Shown here: one piece after another, positions 1 through 9,438 of the stretch
Position numbering within the stretch: the stretch's first letter is position 1
Layout of the letters: each line of letters begins with the position of its first letter
From: a virus
IMG/VR virus record: IMGVR_UViG_3300034375_000958
Span: 1 to 35,741 of that record
Length of the DNA stretch: 35,741 nt
Reading direction: 5' to 3' (one strand)
The notes under the pieces: generated by a model
What the model was told of the DNA's origin: nothing
Seen by the model: only the letters and a program-made list of their open reading frames with translations
Database searches by the model: none
Program-made: the position numbers and the translations under genes

Positions 1-54
1 AGAAAGAACTTCTATTACTTTACTATTTAAACCTATTTTTGCAAAACTAGCCAT
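1..54 (-). CDS. Fibre-associated small protein, N-terminal fragment cut by window edge
   Basis: Reading leftward from 54, 18 codons remain before the window edge (MASFAKIGLNSKVIEVLS). They align with the first residues of the complete 114-residue protein at 1447-1791 (MAHFAKLG start). The start codon overlaps the TAA of the glycine-rich fibre gene by one base (TAATG), so translation is probably coupled to the fibre. The matching C-terminal part lies at the other window edge (35517-35741), which suggests one gene split by linearising a circular or permuted genome. Function unknown; it is predicted to act with the preceding fibre, for example as a chaperone or fibre-tip component. Confidence 0.75.
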   Translation of the reverse strand, partial: MASFAKIGLNSKVIEVLS

Positions 55-1445
55 TATGTTGTGTAACTCCCTGATCCTGTAAATGTTAAAACTGTTTTAC
101 CTGAAACGCCTGTTGCTACTGTCGGACTTCCAGTAGTTGTTCCTGAATAACTTGCGTCAGGCATACTTAAAATAACTACTCCTTTACCACCTGCACCACT
201 ATCAAGATAACCACCAACAACAGCATTTGCTCCGCCACCTCCGCCACCTCCAGTATTAGCAGTTCCAGGTACACCAACGGCATCTACAACACCTGCTCCA
301 CCACCACCTGTTCCACCACTTCCACCAGTACCTCCCTCAAAAACTGAACCTCCTCCACCACCAGCTCTAGTTACAGATGAACCTGTTATTGAAGAAGCTG
401 TACCATTACCACCATTACCTGCAACAGTACTAGTTCCATTTCCACCAACGGCACCAGCACCACCTCCGCCTCCACCAGTATAATTTGGACCACCTGGACC
501 ACCTGTTCCACCATTATTACCTTGACTTGGTGAGGTACTTGGACTGTTACCTGAACCTCCTGAATTTGGTGAGGCACCACCTCCGCCTGAACCACCAGCC
601 ACTCCACTTGAAACTGGGTTATTTGATCCTCCTCCACCACCTCCACTAGAAGTAATCGTTGTTAAACCTGAACCTGATATTGAAGAATTGCTTCCATTAT
701 TTCCTATAGCAGTATTAACTAATGCTCCACCATCACCTACAGTTACAGTAATAACAGTTCCTACAGCAATACCAGTTTGTGTTGATGTTCTATAACCTCC
801 AGCACCTCCACCACCACCTCTACCAGACCCACCAGATCCACCGCCAGCTATAACTAAAAAATCTATATCATAAGGTGGAACGATTGGAGCATCTGTAACA
901 TCATCATCTGAAACTGGAATCCAACCTTTTGTTGCTCCTGAATAAACAATGTTTACTGATTGACCATTTGTATTGTATTCAACTGTTGAAGTATCAGGGT
1001 CTCCTTGATAATTTAAACCATTACTATCTATTATAATTTTATTTGTTCCCCAAGTTCTAGCATAATCAGTAAAAATTAACTGATCTCCAACTGAAGCAGA
1101 AGCAGGTAAAGTAATCGTACAAGCGTTTGAAGTAGTATCTATCCAGTAGCCATTACCAGCTACAGCACTTAAAGTTGTACCTGTAACAATAGTTGATTGC
1201 CAAGAAATACCACCACCAACAAATTCTGCACCAGAAGCTACAGATACTGTGTCTCCACTTGCTCCTAGAGTAACTGTTGTGCCTGATTTAGAAACTATTA
1301 TATTTCCTGAAGCATCTTTTAAAGATCCTGAAGCAACATTAATAGAATCACCAGCTTTACCAATGGTAACTGTATTAGCATTTTCATTGATAATATTATT
1401 GCCGTCTTGGTCTTGAATTGTATCTACTTTAATTATGCTTGACAT
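54..1445 (-). CDS. Glycine-rich tail fibre / adhesin-like protein (copy B)
   Basis: A 463-residue protein. Residues 1-80 form a repeat-bearing attachment region (IIKVDTIQDQDGNNIINEN, a start often seen in marine phage fibres). Residues 82-180 hold a beta-rich domain shared with the paralogue at 1796-3175 (WQSTIVTG, YWIDTTSNACTITLPAS, DYARTWGTN). From about residue 196 a DFLVIAGGG motif opens a very glycine-rich stretch to about 417, ending in a short beta C-terminus. Such regions resemble the polyglycine-II sandwich of phage S16 gp38-type adhesins; a receptor-binding role is inferred. It is followed by a small companion gene with a TAATG overlap. Confident as a virion fibre, less so on its exact role. 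Confidence 0.85.
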   Translation of the reverse strand: MSSIIKVDTIQDQDGNNIINENANTVTIGKAGDSINVASGSLKDASGNIIVSKSGTTVTLGASGDTVSVASGAEFVGGGISWQSTIVTGTTLSAVAGNGYWIDTTSNACTITLPASASVGDQLIFTDYARTWGTNKIIIDSNGLNYQGDPDTSTVEYNTNGQSVNIVYSGATKGWIPVSDDDVTDAPIVPPYDIDFLVIAGGGSGGSGRGGGGGAGGYRTSTQTGIAVGTVITVTVGDGGALVNTAIGNNGSNSSISGSGLTTITSSGGGGGGSNNPVSSGVAGGSGGGGASPNSGGSGNSPSTSPSQGNNGGTGGPGGPNYTGGGGGGAGAVGGNGTSTVAGNGGNGTASSITGSSVTRAGGGGGSVFEGGTGGSGGTGGGGAGVVDAVGVPGTANTGGGGGGGANAVVGGYLDSGAGGKGVVILSMPDASYSGTTTGSPTVATGVSGKTVLTFTGSGSYTT

Positions 1446-1446
1446 A

Positions 1447-1791
1447 TTATACTAACTCCCAATTCTTAATTGTTTCATTCCATTTGTAATTTTGTCCATC
1501 ACTAGGATATACAACTGGTGCTTCCCAACGACAAGTATCTTCATTTAAAATCCAACTGTTAAAAGGTTTAGGTGCTATAAAAGCATCTCTTGCTTGGTCG
1601 TATTTAAAACCTATTCCAGCAAAGTTTTTTCTAATGTTATTATTATAAGAAGTTTGTTTCCAAACATCTCTAGTTTTGTAAAGATTGTTTAAGAAATCTG
1701 CTCCAGCTTGTTCTGTTGTAGCAATATCGTTAGATACTACTTCAACTCTTTCAATTATATTTCCTGTTCCTAATTTTGCAAAATGTGCCAT
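1447..1791 (-). CDS. Small fibre-associated protein (complete paralogue)
   Basis: A 114-residue protein preceded by AGGATAATATT on the minus strand. The C-terminal half is rich in Trp, Tyr and Asn (WKQTSYNNNIRKNF, FNSWILNEDTCRWEAP, YKWNETIKNWE) and closely matches the gene fragments at the two window edges. Each copy follows a glycine-rich fibre gene, so fibre and small protein form a duplicated two-gene module. From memory, related proteins are common beside marine phage fibres, usually without assigned function. A fibre chaperone or tip accessory is the likeliest role, from context only. The gene ends one base before the next fibre start. Confidence 0.85.
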   Translation of the reverse strand: MAHFAKLGTGNIIERVEVVSNDIATTEQAGADFLNNLYKTRDVWKQTSYNNNIRKNFAGIGFKYDQARDAFIAPKPFNSWILNEDTCRWEAPVVYPSDGQNYKWNETIKNWELV

Positions 1792-1795
1792 AATA

Positions 1796-3175
1796 TTATC
1801 CTGTGTAACTTCCTGATGCGTTAAAAACTAAAATTGTATCTGTTCCATCTGTTGTAACAGTTGGAGAGCCACTTGTTGTTCCTGTATAGTCTGCTGTTGC
1901 CATACGAAGAATAACAACACCTGAACCACCATTAGAACCTAAGGCAGTACCATTACCTGTTGCACCTCCTCCACCACTTCCTGTATTAGCTGTTCCAGCA
2001 GTTGAAGCTACAACACTACTTCCTCCTGAATCTGATTTACCACCATTTCCACCACCACCTGAACCTCCTGTTCCAGCAGTTGTTGTAGTACTATAATCAA
2101 TAGAACCTCCTCCACCTCCTCCAGCTCTTGTTACTGATGAACCAGTAATAGATGAAGCTAAACCATTTCCACCATTACCACCATTTGTAGAAGTTGAATC
2201 AGCACCAACAGCATTAGCACCTCCACCACCAGCACCAGTTCTTGTTTCTCCGCAATCGCCACCATCATAACCTTGATTAGCTGTACCAGCACCACCTGTT
2301 GTATTATCATTTGAACCACCACCACCTGAACCGCCTGATAATGCTGGCCAACTATTACCTCCAGCACCAGCACCACCACCTGTTGAGGTAACTGTTGTAA
2401 TATCACTTCCTGATATTGATGAATTTGAACCTGATGTTGAACCTCTGTATGCACCAGTACCACCAGCACCAACTGTAATTGTATAAACTGTATTTTCTGA
2501 AAAAATTAAACTTGTTTCTGAACTTCCTCCTCCACCTGATGATTCAGTAGAATAAGAATTTCTATATCCGCCAGCACCACCGCCACCGCCACCTGTTGCA
2601 TATTGATTACCTGAACCAGCACCTCCTCCAGCAATAACTAAAAAATCTACTGTGTATGATGGTGGTGTTTCATAAGTAACATCATCATCAGTTGATGGTA
2701 TCCAGCCTTTTGTTGAACCAGAATAAATTATTTTAAATGATTGACCACTAGTATCGTAAATTGGATTAGGTGAAGTAGCTCCTTGATAGTTTAAACTGTT
2801 TTGATTTATTGTAATTGCATTTGTTCCCCACGTTCTTGCGTAGTCAGAAAATTCTATAAAGTCGCCAACACTTGCACTAGCTGGTAAAGTAATTGTACAA
2901 GCATTTGATGTTGTATCAATCCAATAACCTTTTCCAGCAACCGCAGTTAAAGTTGAACCTGTAACAATAGTAGATTGCCAATCTGTACCAGCACTAAATG
3001 GTAAAGCTGTTACGTTAGATAAAGAATTATTATCTATTCTATCTGCTGATAATGTTCCTGTAGTAATTTTAGAAGTATCTAAAGCAGGTATCTCATTAGC
3101 ATCTAGTGTGATTTTAGTATTGTCTATTTGACTTGATGCACCTAATAATGAACCTAAATCTCTAGCTTTAGTCAT
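1796..3175 (-). CDS. Glycine-rich tail fibre / adhesin-like protein (copy A)
   Basis: A 459-residue paralogue of the protein at 54-1445. Residues 1-65 differ from it and begin MTKARDLGSLLGASS, another start common in marine phage fibres. From WQSTIVTG (about residue 67) through the DYARTWGTN domain, the DFLVIAGGG motif (about 178) and the glycine-rich region, the two proteins are homologous. This is modular: different attachment segments carry the same beta domain and glycine-rich tip. The likely role is receptor recognition at the virion surface. A GGAGG that could serve as ribosome binding site lies within the end of the upstream 80-residue gene, a long spacing from the ATG. Confidence 0.85.
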   Translation of the reverse strand: MTKARDLGSLLGASSQIDNTKITLDANEIPALDTSKITTGTLSADRIDNNSLSNVTALPFSAGTDWQSTIVTGSTLTAVAGKGYWIDTTSNACTITLPASASVGDFIEFSDYARTWGTNAITINQNSLNYQGATSPNPIYDTSGQSFKIIYSGSTKGWIPSTDDDVTYETPPSYTVDFLVIAGGGAGSGNQYATGGGGGGAGGYRNSYSTESSGGGGSSETSLIFSENTVYTITVGAGGTGAYRGSTSGSNSSISGSDITTVTSTGGGAGAGGNSWPALSGGSGGGGSNDNTTGGAGTANQGYDGGDCGETRTGAGGGGANAVGADSTSTNGGNGGNGLASSITGSSVTRAGGGGGGSIDYSTTTTAGTGGSGGGGNGGKSDSGGSSVVASTAGTANTGSGGGGATGNGTALGSNGGSGVVILRMATADYTGTTSGSPTVTTDGTDTILVFNASGSYTG

Positions 3176-3181
3176 AGCGGA

Positions 3182-3424
3182 TTATACCTCCGCAGGTGGT
3201 CTGTACCCTGTCATAGCAGTTACTTGTGCTTGAGTTAAACCAAGTTCTAATAACTTATTATTTCCAGCAAGTGCGTCAGCTTCTTTTTGTGCTTTAGCTT
3301 GTTGTTCAGCTAGATTTCTTTGTTCTGCTTCTTTTTTTGCAGTTTCATTATTAGCAAGTTCTTCTGCTGTTAAATCTACTAAAACACCATTTGGATATTC
3401 TTTATTGTATTTTATTTGTTGCAT
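3182..3424 (-). CDS. Small tail-region protein with central charged helix
   Basis: An 80-residue protein with AAGGAG before the ATG. Residues 20-52 are an Ala/Glu/Lys/Gln-rich predicted helix or coiled coil (ELANNETAKKEAEQ, LAEQQAKAQKEADAL). The C-terminus (LTQAQVTAMTGYRP) is short and unstructured-looking. It lies between two fibre genes. Similar small helical proteins accompany fibre genes in marine phages, and a tail assembly or fibre chaperone role is plausible from context. No specific family could be named. Confidence 0.75.
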   Translation of the reverse strand: MQQIKYNKEYPNGVLVDLTAEELANNETAKKEAEQRNLAEQQAKAQKEADALAGNNKLLELGLTQAQVTAMTGYRPPAEV

Positions 3425-3436
3425 ATTTTTTACTCC

Positions 3437-4342
3437 TTATTTAATTCCATATACAGAAATTCTACCTGTAGTATAAATATAAGAACTTCCTTGAAAAAAT
3501 CTTATACCAGTAACTTCTGTTGTACTTTGATTGCAATAGTGCAAACTTTCATTTGCAAAATAAGGTACATTTCCATAAAGACCACCTACAATTTGACTAT
3601 GTAAAGCTGTCATTACACCTGATTGAGCTCCAGTAATTACAGCATCAAAACCGCCTTGACCAGCACCACCAGCCCAACTTGAATGACCACCACCCCAAGC
3701 TCCAACAGTCATATAAGTTCTGTTTTGGTCGTAGTCTGCTGTGTTATTACTCCAAACAGCATTCCATTCTCTATATGCACCTATTTTAACATAACCATAA
3801 TTTCCGCTTAAATCTGAACCTGATGCACCACCAGTTCTAAAATAAGCCTCACAAGTAGTTGTATTGTTTGGTTTAGAGGATATTCCTGATGCAATTACTT
3901 TATAACTTGAATAAGTTGAATAATCAAAAATATTATCAAAAGTTACACCATTTCCATTAGTTACAGCAAAATCGTGTTCTGCAATTTTAACAAAGTCACT
4001 AGACAAATTAGTCCAACTAGGATTTGCACCAGCTCCGCCACTTTGTAATACTTGTCCTGCTGTACCTGCACCAAGTCTTTGAAGACCTGAACCATCACGA
4101 TAAACTAAATCGCCTTGAGTTGTTAATGTTGTTGTAAGATCAGTACCATTTGTGCCGTTTGTTCCAGCAGATGACATCTGATCCCAATATGTATTGTTAG
4201 TAGGTAAGTTGCCTGTAGATGCTAACTTACAAATGTAGCTTGATCCATTGTAAGATACAACGTCATCAACAGCATAAGCTGTTCCACCTGCGTATGCACC
4301 TTGCCAATTAAATTTTATATTTCCTAGATTTATTGTTGCCAT
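3437..4342 (-). CDS. Tail fibre protein with carbohydrate-binding-like N-terminus
   Basis: A 301-residue protein with AAAGGAG before ATG. Residues about 11-57 (FNWQGAYAGGTAYAVDDVVS ... YWDQMS) resemble the small chitin/carbohydrate-binding-like modules of phage fibres. A short collagen-like GTNGTNG follows at about 60-66. A linker (GDLVYRDGSGLQRLGAGTAG) precedes a beta-rich C-terminal domain from about 115 that ends in RFFQGSS ... GRISVYGIK, a closing pattern common in phage fibre tips. It is probably a minor fibre or receptor-binding subunit. The region before the gene carries an ACGCACATTAAA motif at the stop of the upstream gene. Confidence 0.85.
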   Translation of the reverse strand: MATINLGNIKFNWQGAYAGGTAYAVDDVVSYNGSSYICKLASTGNLPTNNTYWDQMSSAGTNGTNGTDLTTTLTTQGDLVYRDGSGLQRLGAGTAGQVLQSGGAGANPSWTNLSSDFVKIAEHDFAVTNGNGVTFDNIFDYSTYSSYKVIASGISSKPNNTTTCEAYFRTGGASGSDLSGNYGYVKIGAYREWNAVWSNNTADYDQNRTYMTVGAWGGGHSSWAGGAGQGGFDAVITGAQSGVMTALHSQIVGGLYGNVPYFANESLHYCNQSTTEVTGIRFFQGSSYIYTTGRISVYGIK

Positions 4343-4384
4343 ATGTTCTCCTTTATAATTTTATTCTATTATTTTCTACGCACA

Positions 4385-6229
4385 TTAAACTGTTGCTATT
4401 AATTGCCCATTAGAAATACTAAATGTAAAGCCAGACGCTGCAAATAATACATCATCAAATGCTGCATAAGTAGCTGCATCTATATTATCTACGCCACCAC
4501 CAGTTGTTGTTACTATTAATTGACCACTAGCATTTTTATTAAATCCATATACTTCTGCTGAACTAGCATTTCCTGGTTGGAATGTAGAAGATGAAGCGTT
4601 CCAAGTTAAAACTTGTCCGTCTGTAACACCTGCAATAGAAACATCATTAGCATCACCTATGCTAAAGTTTGCTAATTCAAATGTACCAAATGTAACTACA
4701 TCTACAATATCAGTACCAGATACTCCTATTGGACTAGCAAATACTATTGATGTACCAGATGAAACTGTAACATCTGTTCCATTCACCATCTTGACCCCAT
4801 TTAAATATACGTCAATATATGGTGAGTCATATGTAAGGGAATTTCCAGAATCATCATTACCACTAATTGTAGTAGTTGTTGAAGATACTGTATATGTAAA
4901 TCTTTCTGATGTTCCATTAACTGATGATCCAGTATTAATAAATCCTCCAGATGAGTACACTTTCATAACGTCATTTGTAGAATCAAACCATAAATCACCT
5001 ACATCTAAACTTGTTGTTGGAGCTGTAGCTGATACTCTGTATCTAGCAGCAAAGTCATTAACTGATCCAATATTATTAGATACATCTTGTACAGATGCAA
5101 TGTTAGTTGCAACAGTACCAATTGTATTAGATCCAGCTAAATCAGTTGCTACTGTTCCAATAGTATTAGATCCTGATAAATTTGATGAAACAGTATTAAT
5201 ATTTGATGCGTTAGAATTAACAGAAGTAATAGCAGCAGATATTGCATAGACACCTGCTATTTCAGTATTTAATCCTGCTACTGTAGTTATTTGAGAATTA
5301 ATTCCAGCAACAGTTGCTATATTATTTGTTGGAGATATTTGTCCTGCAACAGTAGTTATATTTGCATTATTTCCATAAACTCCAGCAATTTCTGTTGCTA
5401 AACCTCCCAAAGTTGCAATATTATTAGTAGGTGATATTTGACCTGCAACAAGATTAACATCACTAATATTATTTGCTACTGTATCAATTTCTGGTTGGAC
5501 TTCTTGTAAGTCAGCAGCTACAGTTTCAATTTCAGAAACTGCTTCATTAAGATCATTTGCAACAGTTATAATATCTGCAATATTTGTTGCTACAATATTA
5601 ATATTAGGAATATTAGAAGCTACAGTATTAATATTAGATACTGCACCTGCAACTGTAGTTACATTAGCTGCTATACCACTAACTGTAGTTACATCATTTG
5701 CTATTCCAGCAATTGTTGTAATGTCTGTAATATCTTGTGCAAATTCTAAACCATTACCTGCACTATTAACAGATAATACTTTATTAGCTGCTAAGTTAGG
5801 AAATGTAATATTAAAAGTGTTTGCTGTTGTTGCCGCAGCTCTTGGAGAGAATTTTAAATCTCTTTCCAATTGCTGACACATAGCAATAATTTTATCTAAT
5901 TCAGTATTTAATGAATCAATTTGAAAAGCTCCAGATGTTGGAAAGTCTGTAGATCTTTCAATTGCTAAATCTCTATAAATTGTAATAACATCATTTAATG
6001 TTGCACCAGATCCACCTAATGAAATAGATCCACCACCTGTTTGTCCTGCACCAGATACTGAATATTCTAATGCTGTACTAGGTGATGCAGCATAAGTTAA
6101 TAATGTTGTGCCATTATAAACTTTTAAATCTGCATTAGCAAAAAATTCAAATGGAACAGTAAAGCTAACTTGCCCAGAGGTAGCTGTATATTGTACACGT
6201 GGTTCTGTGTCAGAAATAATAATTGCCAT
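4385..6229 (-). CDS. Tail fibre protein with T7 gp17-type N-terminus
   Basis: A 614-residue protein. The first ~135 residues match the pattern of the T7 tail fibre attachment domain (QVSFTVPFEFF, LKVYNG near the start; YRDLAIERSTDF; FQIDSLNTELDKIIAMCQQL), which docks the fibre to the tail. Residues about 165-395 are a long run of degenerate repeats of the type ITTVAGIxxNVTTV, expected to form a trimeric helical or beta-helical shaft. The C-terminal ~200 residues are beta-rich and begin with DVGDLWFDSTNDVMKVY. Its start overlaps the stop of the large internal virion protein gene by one base (TAATG). Confidence 0.9.
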   Translation of the reverse strand: MAIIISDTEPRVQYTATSGQVSFTVPFEFFANADLKVYNGTTLLTYAASPSTALEYSVSGAGQTGGGSISLGGSGATLNDVITIYRDLAIERSTDFPTSGAFQIDSLNTELDKIIAMCQQLERDLKFSPRAAATTANTFNITFPNLAANKVLSVNSAGNGLEFAQDITDITTIAGIANDVTTVSGIAANVTTVAGAVSNINTVASNIPNINIVATNIADIITVANDLNEAVSEIETVAADLQEVQPEIDTVANNISDVNLVAGQISPTNNIATLGGLATEIAGVYGNNANITTVAGQISPTNNIATVAGINSQITTVAGLNTEIAGVYAISAAITSVNSNASNINTVSSNLSGSNTIGTVATDLAGSNTIGTVATNIASVQDVSNNIGSVNDFAARYRVSATAPTTSLDVGDLWFDSTNDVMKVYSSGGFINTGSSVNGTSERFTYTVSSTTTTISGNDDSGNSLTYDSPYIDVYLNGVKMVNGTDVTVSSGTSIVFASPIGVSGTDIVDVVTFGTFELANFSIGDANDVSIAGVTDGQVLTWNASSSTFQPGNASSAEVYGFNKNASGQLIVTTTGGGVDNIDAATYAAFDDVLFAASGFTFSISNGQLIATV

Positions 6230-9200
6230 TATCGAAGTCCTTTTTCAATGTCGTCAAATAACCAATCTAAATACCATACGTTCTGAAATGGAATTAATCT
6301 ACGCACATTACGTGCTGTGTAGTGATTATATTTATTTCCACCAACATCATACATAATATCAAATACATTATAAATTTGACCTGCTGATGGGCCAAGTAAT
6401 CCTACTTTTGATCTCATAGAAGATCCGTATGGTTTTGTTTCTCCAAGTATTGGACCAATACCTATTCTATTGTCAGTTAGAGCTTCTATTGATCTATTAA
6501 TATCTGTATAGATTCCAGCTAATCCAGATCTATCAAAAGCATTTAATAATTTTTGTGTTAAAGATAATTTAGAATAATCTTTACCAAATCTAAATTCATT
6601 ATAGATTCCATCAGTTAACATACCTGCACCAAGTAATAAAAATGATCCAAATAAAAAATCCATATCTTTTTCTTGCATACCTCTAATCAACATTCTTTGT
6701 GTTGAAGCCATAGCAAATTTTTTAAATTGAGCTAATGTAGATCCTAATTCAAATGACATCCATAAAGGCGTATCACCTTTTCCTGGTGTAACAATTGTAA
6801 TATTAATATCTTTATTTAATGCAGCACCAAATGCTTGTTTAGCTGCATCATCAGTCCATTCTGCTGTATTAGCCATAAAGTTATATTTTAATTTTGTTCC
6901 GTGTTGTTCAAACTGATTAGCAATTCTTTTAGCCATTTGTTCATTTATACCAGAAGATGCTAAAGCAGTTTTCCATTTAGGAGCAATAGTTTCACCTTTA
7001 GACCATTTAATAGAATCTTCTATTATTCTAGATCCTATTGTTACCGAAGCCATTGATTTAGTAAATTCAGTCCATCTAGACATTAAGTTAACATACATAA
7101 AGTTAAACATTGCTGCTTTTCCCATTGCACCTTCAATTTTAGATCCCATACCAAACATATCTCCAACATCAGAAAACAACATAGCTCTTTGACCTGTTAA
7201 CATATCTACTGCTTCAGCTACCGAGTTAGCTTCTTTTTTACCAAGTTTTCTAATACCATTAGCACCAGAAAGCATATCAGCAAACATTTCAAATTGAGTT
7301 TTAAATCCTCTTTCAATACCAGAAGTCATAACAACACGTGCAACGTCTGCTGATGCTGCTAAGAATCCTGTAAGCATTGTAAGAGCATTGTAATGTTTCA
7401 TAGTTCTCATAGCTCTAGAAGTAAAAGCATGTGGATTAGCAGGTAAACCATAAGTACCTCTAACTAATTCTACAGCAGCTTCTAAATCTTCAAGTACTTG
7501 ATTTCTTTCTTTAATAATAGCTGCTCTAGCTTCTTTTGATTTAGCATTAGCAGCTCTTAAATTATATTCATTAGCAACTTGATATAATCCTGGTGATGTC
7601 ATTGAATCTGCTTCAGATATGTATTTATATCCTAAACCATTTGGATCACCATATTTTTTAGTAAATAATATATCTGGTGATATTTGTCTGTAATATGTTT
7701 TCATTAAAGAAAAAATATCACTAACAATAAAATTGTTTTCAATAAGTTTTAATTGTGTTTCTGGTAATAAATTTAATTCTCTAGCTCTTGTAGATCTAGC
7801 ATATCTAGGTCTATTAAAAGCATATCTTTCATAAATAAGATCATCAATATTATCAGTGTATTTATTTTTTTCAAATCTAACAAAAGGAAAATGATTAGAT
7901 AAATCTTCAACTAATTGATTAAGTTTTTTAGTGGTAATATTTAAACCACGTTTAATAAAATCTTCTCTAATAATTTGTTTAAATAATTCTTTATTATTAT
8001 CAATTGCAGATTTATTGTAAATAATATTAATGTAATCTTTAATTAAAGAATCAGCTCTAGCTAATCTTTCATCTAATTTTTTAATTTTATTTTCTATTTC
8101 TGTTCTAGTAAATGTAGATGTTTCACCATCAACTTTAGATTTGAAATTAACAGTGCCTTCATTTTTTTGTTTCATTCTTTCTAAAGTAGATTTCCAAAAA
8201 TTAATTTCTCTTTCAATAGGAAGTTTACGAATACCAAGTTCTTGCATTTCTTTACCAAGTGGCCCATAAACTTTTTCTTGTGTAATACGAGCTGCTTGAG
8301 CAACTTCTGGTATCTCGTGTTGCATTTTATTTAATCTTGATTTTGTAACTTCTTGTGCAAACTGAGATATAGACATATGTTCATTATTAAATTTATTATG
8401 AAGATTAATACCTAATTCAGTTTTAGGTGCAGCACCTTGTACTCTATTAATGTATTTTAAATATTGATCTTTAATACCTTTCATAGCTTCTATGTTTCCA
8501 ACTTCCATCATACGAAGCTGTGTTTCAATAGAAGCATCAGATGCTTCAAATCCATACTTTTCAGTATTTTTTAATTTAAGTAATGGAGTATCTAATATAT
8601 CTGCCATCATTGTTTTAGCATTTAAAGATTTAGATTTTATTACTCTAAATACTGGAGTCCAAGGCCCTTCTTCACCAAAGATTCTTAAATTAGATTTTAT
8701 AAAGTTTTCACCTTCAAATCTTTCTCTAAATGTTTTTTGAGGTGCAGCTTGTTCATTAACAGCAGCTCCACCAGAGCTTGGTGTTGGTCTTTCATTAGGA
8801 TTAATAAACTTACCATCTTCATAAACTTTAGTACTAACATCTTCTATTTTAGGTGTATGATAAGCTTTGTCAGCTTCAATAACTTGTTGTTGAACTTTAG
8901 GTGATACATTACCTTTAGCCATTTTATTAATAATGTAAGGTAATCCATATCCACCTGCTACTACCCAAGGCACATAATCATCTGGTCTTGTAGGATCTAA
9001 AGTTTGTTTAGCAATTTCTTCAGCAGCAAAAGCTGTTCCAAATACTTTTGCAGATTGACCAAATTTAGTAAACAATAATAAACTTGATGGATCTGTAAAT
9101 GCACCAGTAACTTTACCTAAATGATACCAAGGTGAAGCATAATTATTTTGGGCGTGATTATTTATTTTAGTAAGTATAGCAGTAGTTTCTGCTGGACTTT

Positions 9201-9438
9201 TGCTAAACATAAACTGATCATAAAAATCCATATAGGATTGAGCTTGTGGATCTTCTTTAGGATTATAACCATCTTGTGGTTTAAAGTCTTGATTATTAAC
9301 CATATAATCATATGCAATGTATGGTAAGTTTTCTTCTTTAAATCCAGATAAAAAATCTGATACTTTATACTCAACAGGTTTTAATGCTTCTTCTTTTTGT
9401 TTAGTAATATCCTGTGGTGTAATTGGATATGCTATCAT
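6229..9438 (-). CDS. Large internal virion protein (T7 gp16-like position)
   Basis: A 1069-residue, mostly helical protein directly before the fibre gene, where T7-like phages encode the gp16-type ejection protein. Hydrophobic stretches include ALTMLTGFLAAS (about 685-700) and FGSFLLLGAGMLTDGIY near 970. The C-terminal ~60 residues (FQNVWYLDWLFDD near the end) resemble the closing segment of many phage internal proteins. No lysozyme/transglycosylase motif is obvious at the N-terminus, unlike T7 gp16. It is inferred to be stored in the capsid and ejected with DNA to form part of the envelope-spanning channel. TAATG overlaps occur at both ends. Confidence 0.8.
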   Translation of the reverse strand: MIAYPITPQDITKQKEEALKPVEYKVSDFLSGFKEENLPYIAYDYMVNNQDFKPQDGYNPKEDPQAQSYMDFYDQFMFSKSPAETTAILTKINNHAQNNYASPWYHLGKVTGAFTDPSSLLLFTKFGQSAKVFGTAFAAEEIAKQTLDPTRPDDYVPWVVAGGYGLPYIINKMAKGNVSPKVQQQVIEADKAYHTPKIEDVSTKVYEDGKFINPNERPTPSSGGAAVNEQAAPQKTFRERFEGENFIKSNLRIFGEEGPWTPVFRVIKSKSLNAKTMMADILDTPLLKLKNTEKYGFEASDASIETQLRMMEVGNIEAMKGIKDQYLKYINRVQGAAPKTELGINLHNKFNNEHMSISQFAQEVTKSRLNKMQHEIPEVAQAARITQEKVYGPLGKEMQELGIRKLPIEREINFWKSTLERMKQKNEGTVNFKSKVDGETSTFTRTEIENKIKKLDERLARADSLIKDYINIIYNKSAIDNNKELFKQIIREDFIKRGLNITTKKLNQLVEDLSNHFPFVRFEKNKYTDNIDDLIYERYAFNRPRYARSTRARELNLLPETQLKLIENNFIVSDIFSLMKTYYRQISPDILFTKKYGDPNGLGYKYISEADSMTSPGLYQVANEYNLRAANAKSKEARAAIIKERNQVLEDLEAAVELVRGTYGLPANPHAFTSRAMRTMKHYNALTMLTGFLAASADVARVVMTSGIERGFKTQFEMFADMLSGANGIRKLGKKEANSVAEAVDMLTGQRAMLFSDVGDMFGMGSKIEGAMGKAAMFNFMYVNLMSRWTEFTKSMASVTIGSRIIEDSIKWSKGETIAPKWKTALASSGINEQMAKRIANQFEQHGTKLKYNFMANTAEWTDDAAKQAFGAALNKDINITIVTPGKGDTPLWMSFELGSTLAQFKKFAMASTQRMLIRGMQEKDMDFLFGSFLLLGAGMLTDGIYNEFRFGKDYSKLSLTQKLLNAFDRSGLAGIYTDINRSIEALTDNRIGIGPILGETKPYGSSMRSKVGLLGPSAGQIYNVFDIMYDVGGNKYNHYTARNVRRLIPFQNVWYLDWLFDDIEKGLR

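Noticed and set aside
386-646. Val/Gln-rich open frame on the minus strand inside the glycine-rich fibre, and a similar one at 2158-2472
   Set aside because: Shifted reading of GGN-rich codons; the glycine frame is the one continuous with the fibre domains.
190-660. Repetitive CCACCACCACC-like runs that might look like a short repeat array or CRISPR
   Set aside because: They are glycine codons of the fibre read on the other strand; there are no spacers or fixed repeat unit.
4659-5249. Long plus-strand open frame of 196 residues within the fibre gene
   Set aside because: Antisense to the repeat-rich fibre shaft; low-complexity repeats create the frame, and there is no ribosome site.
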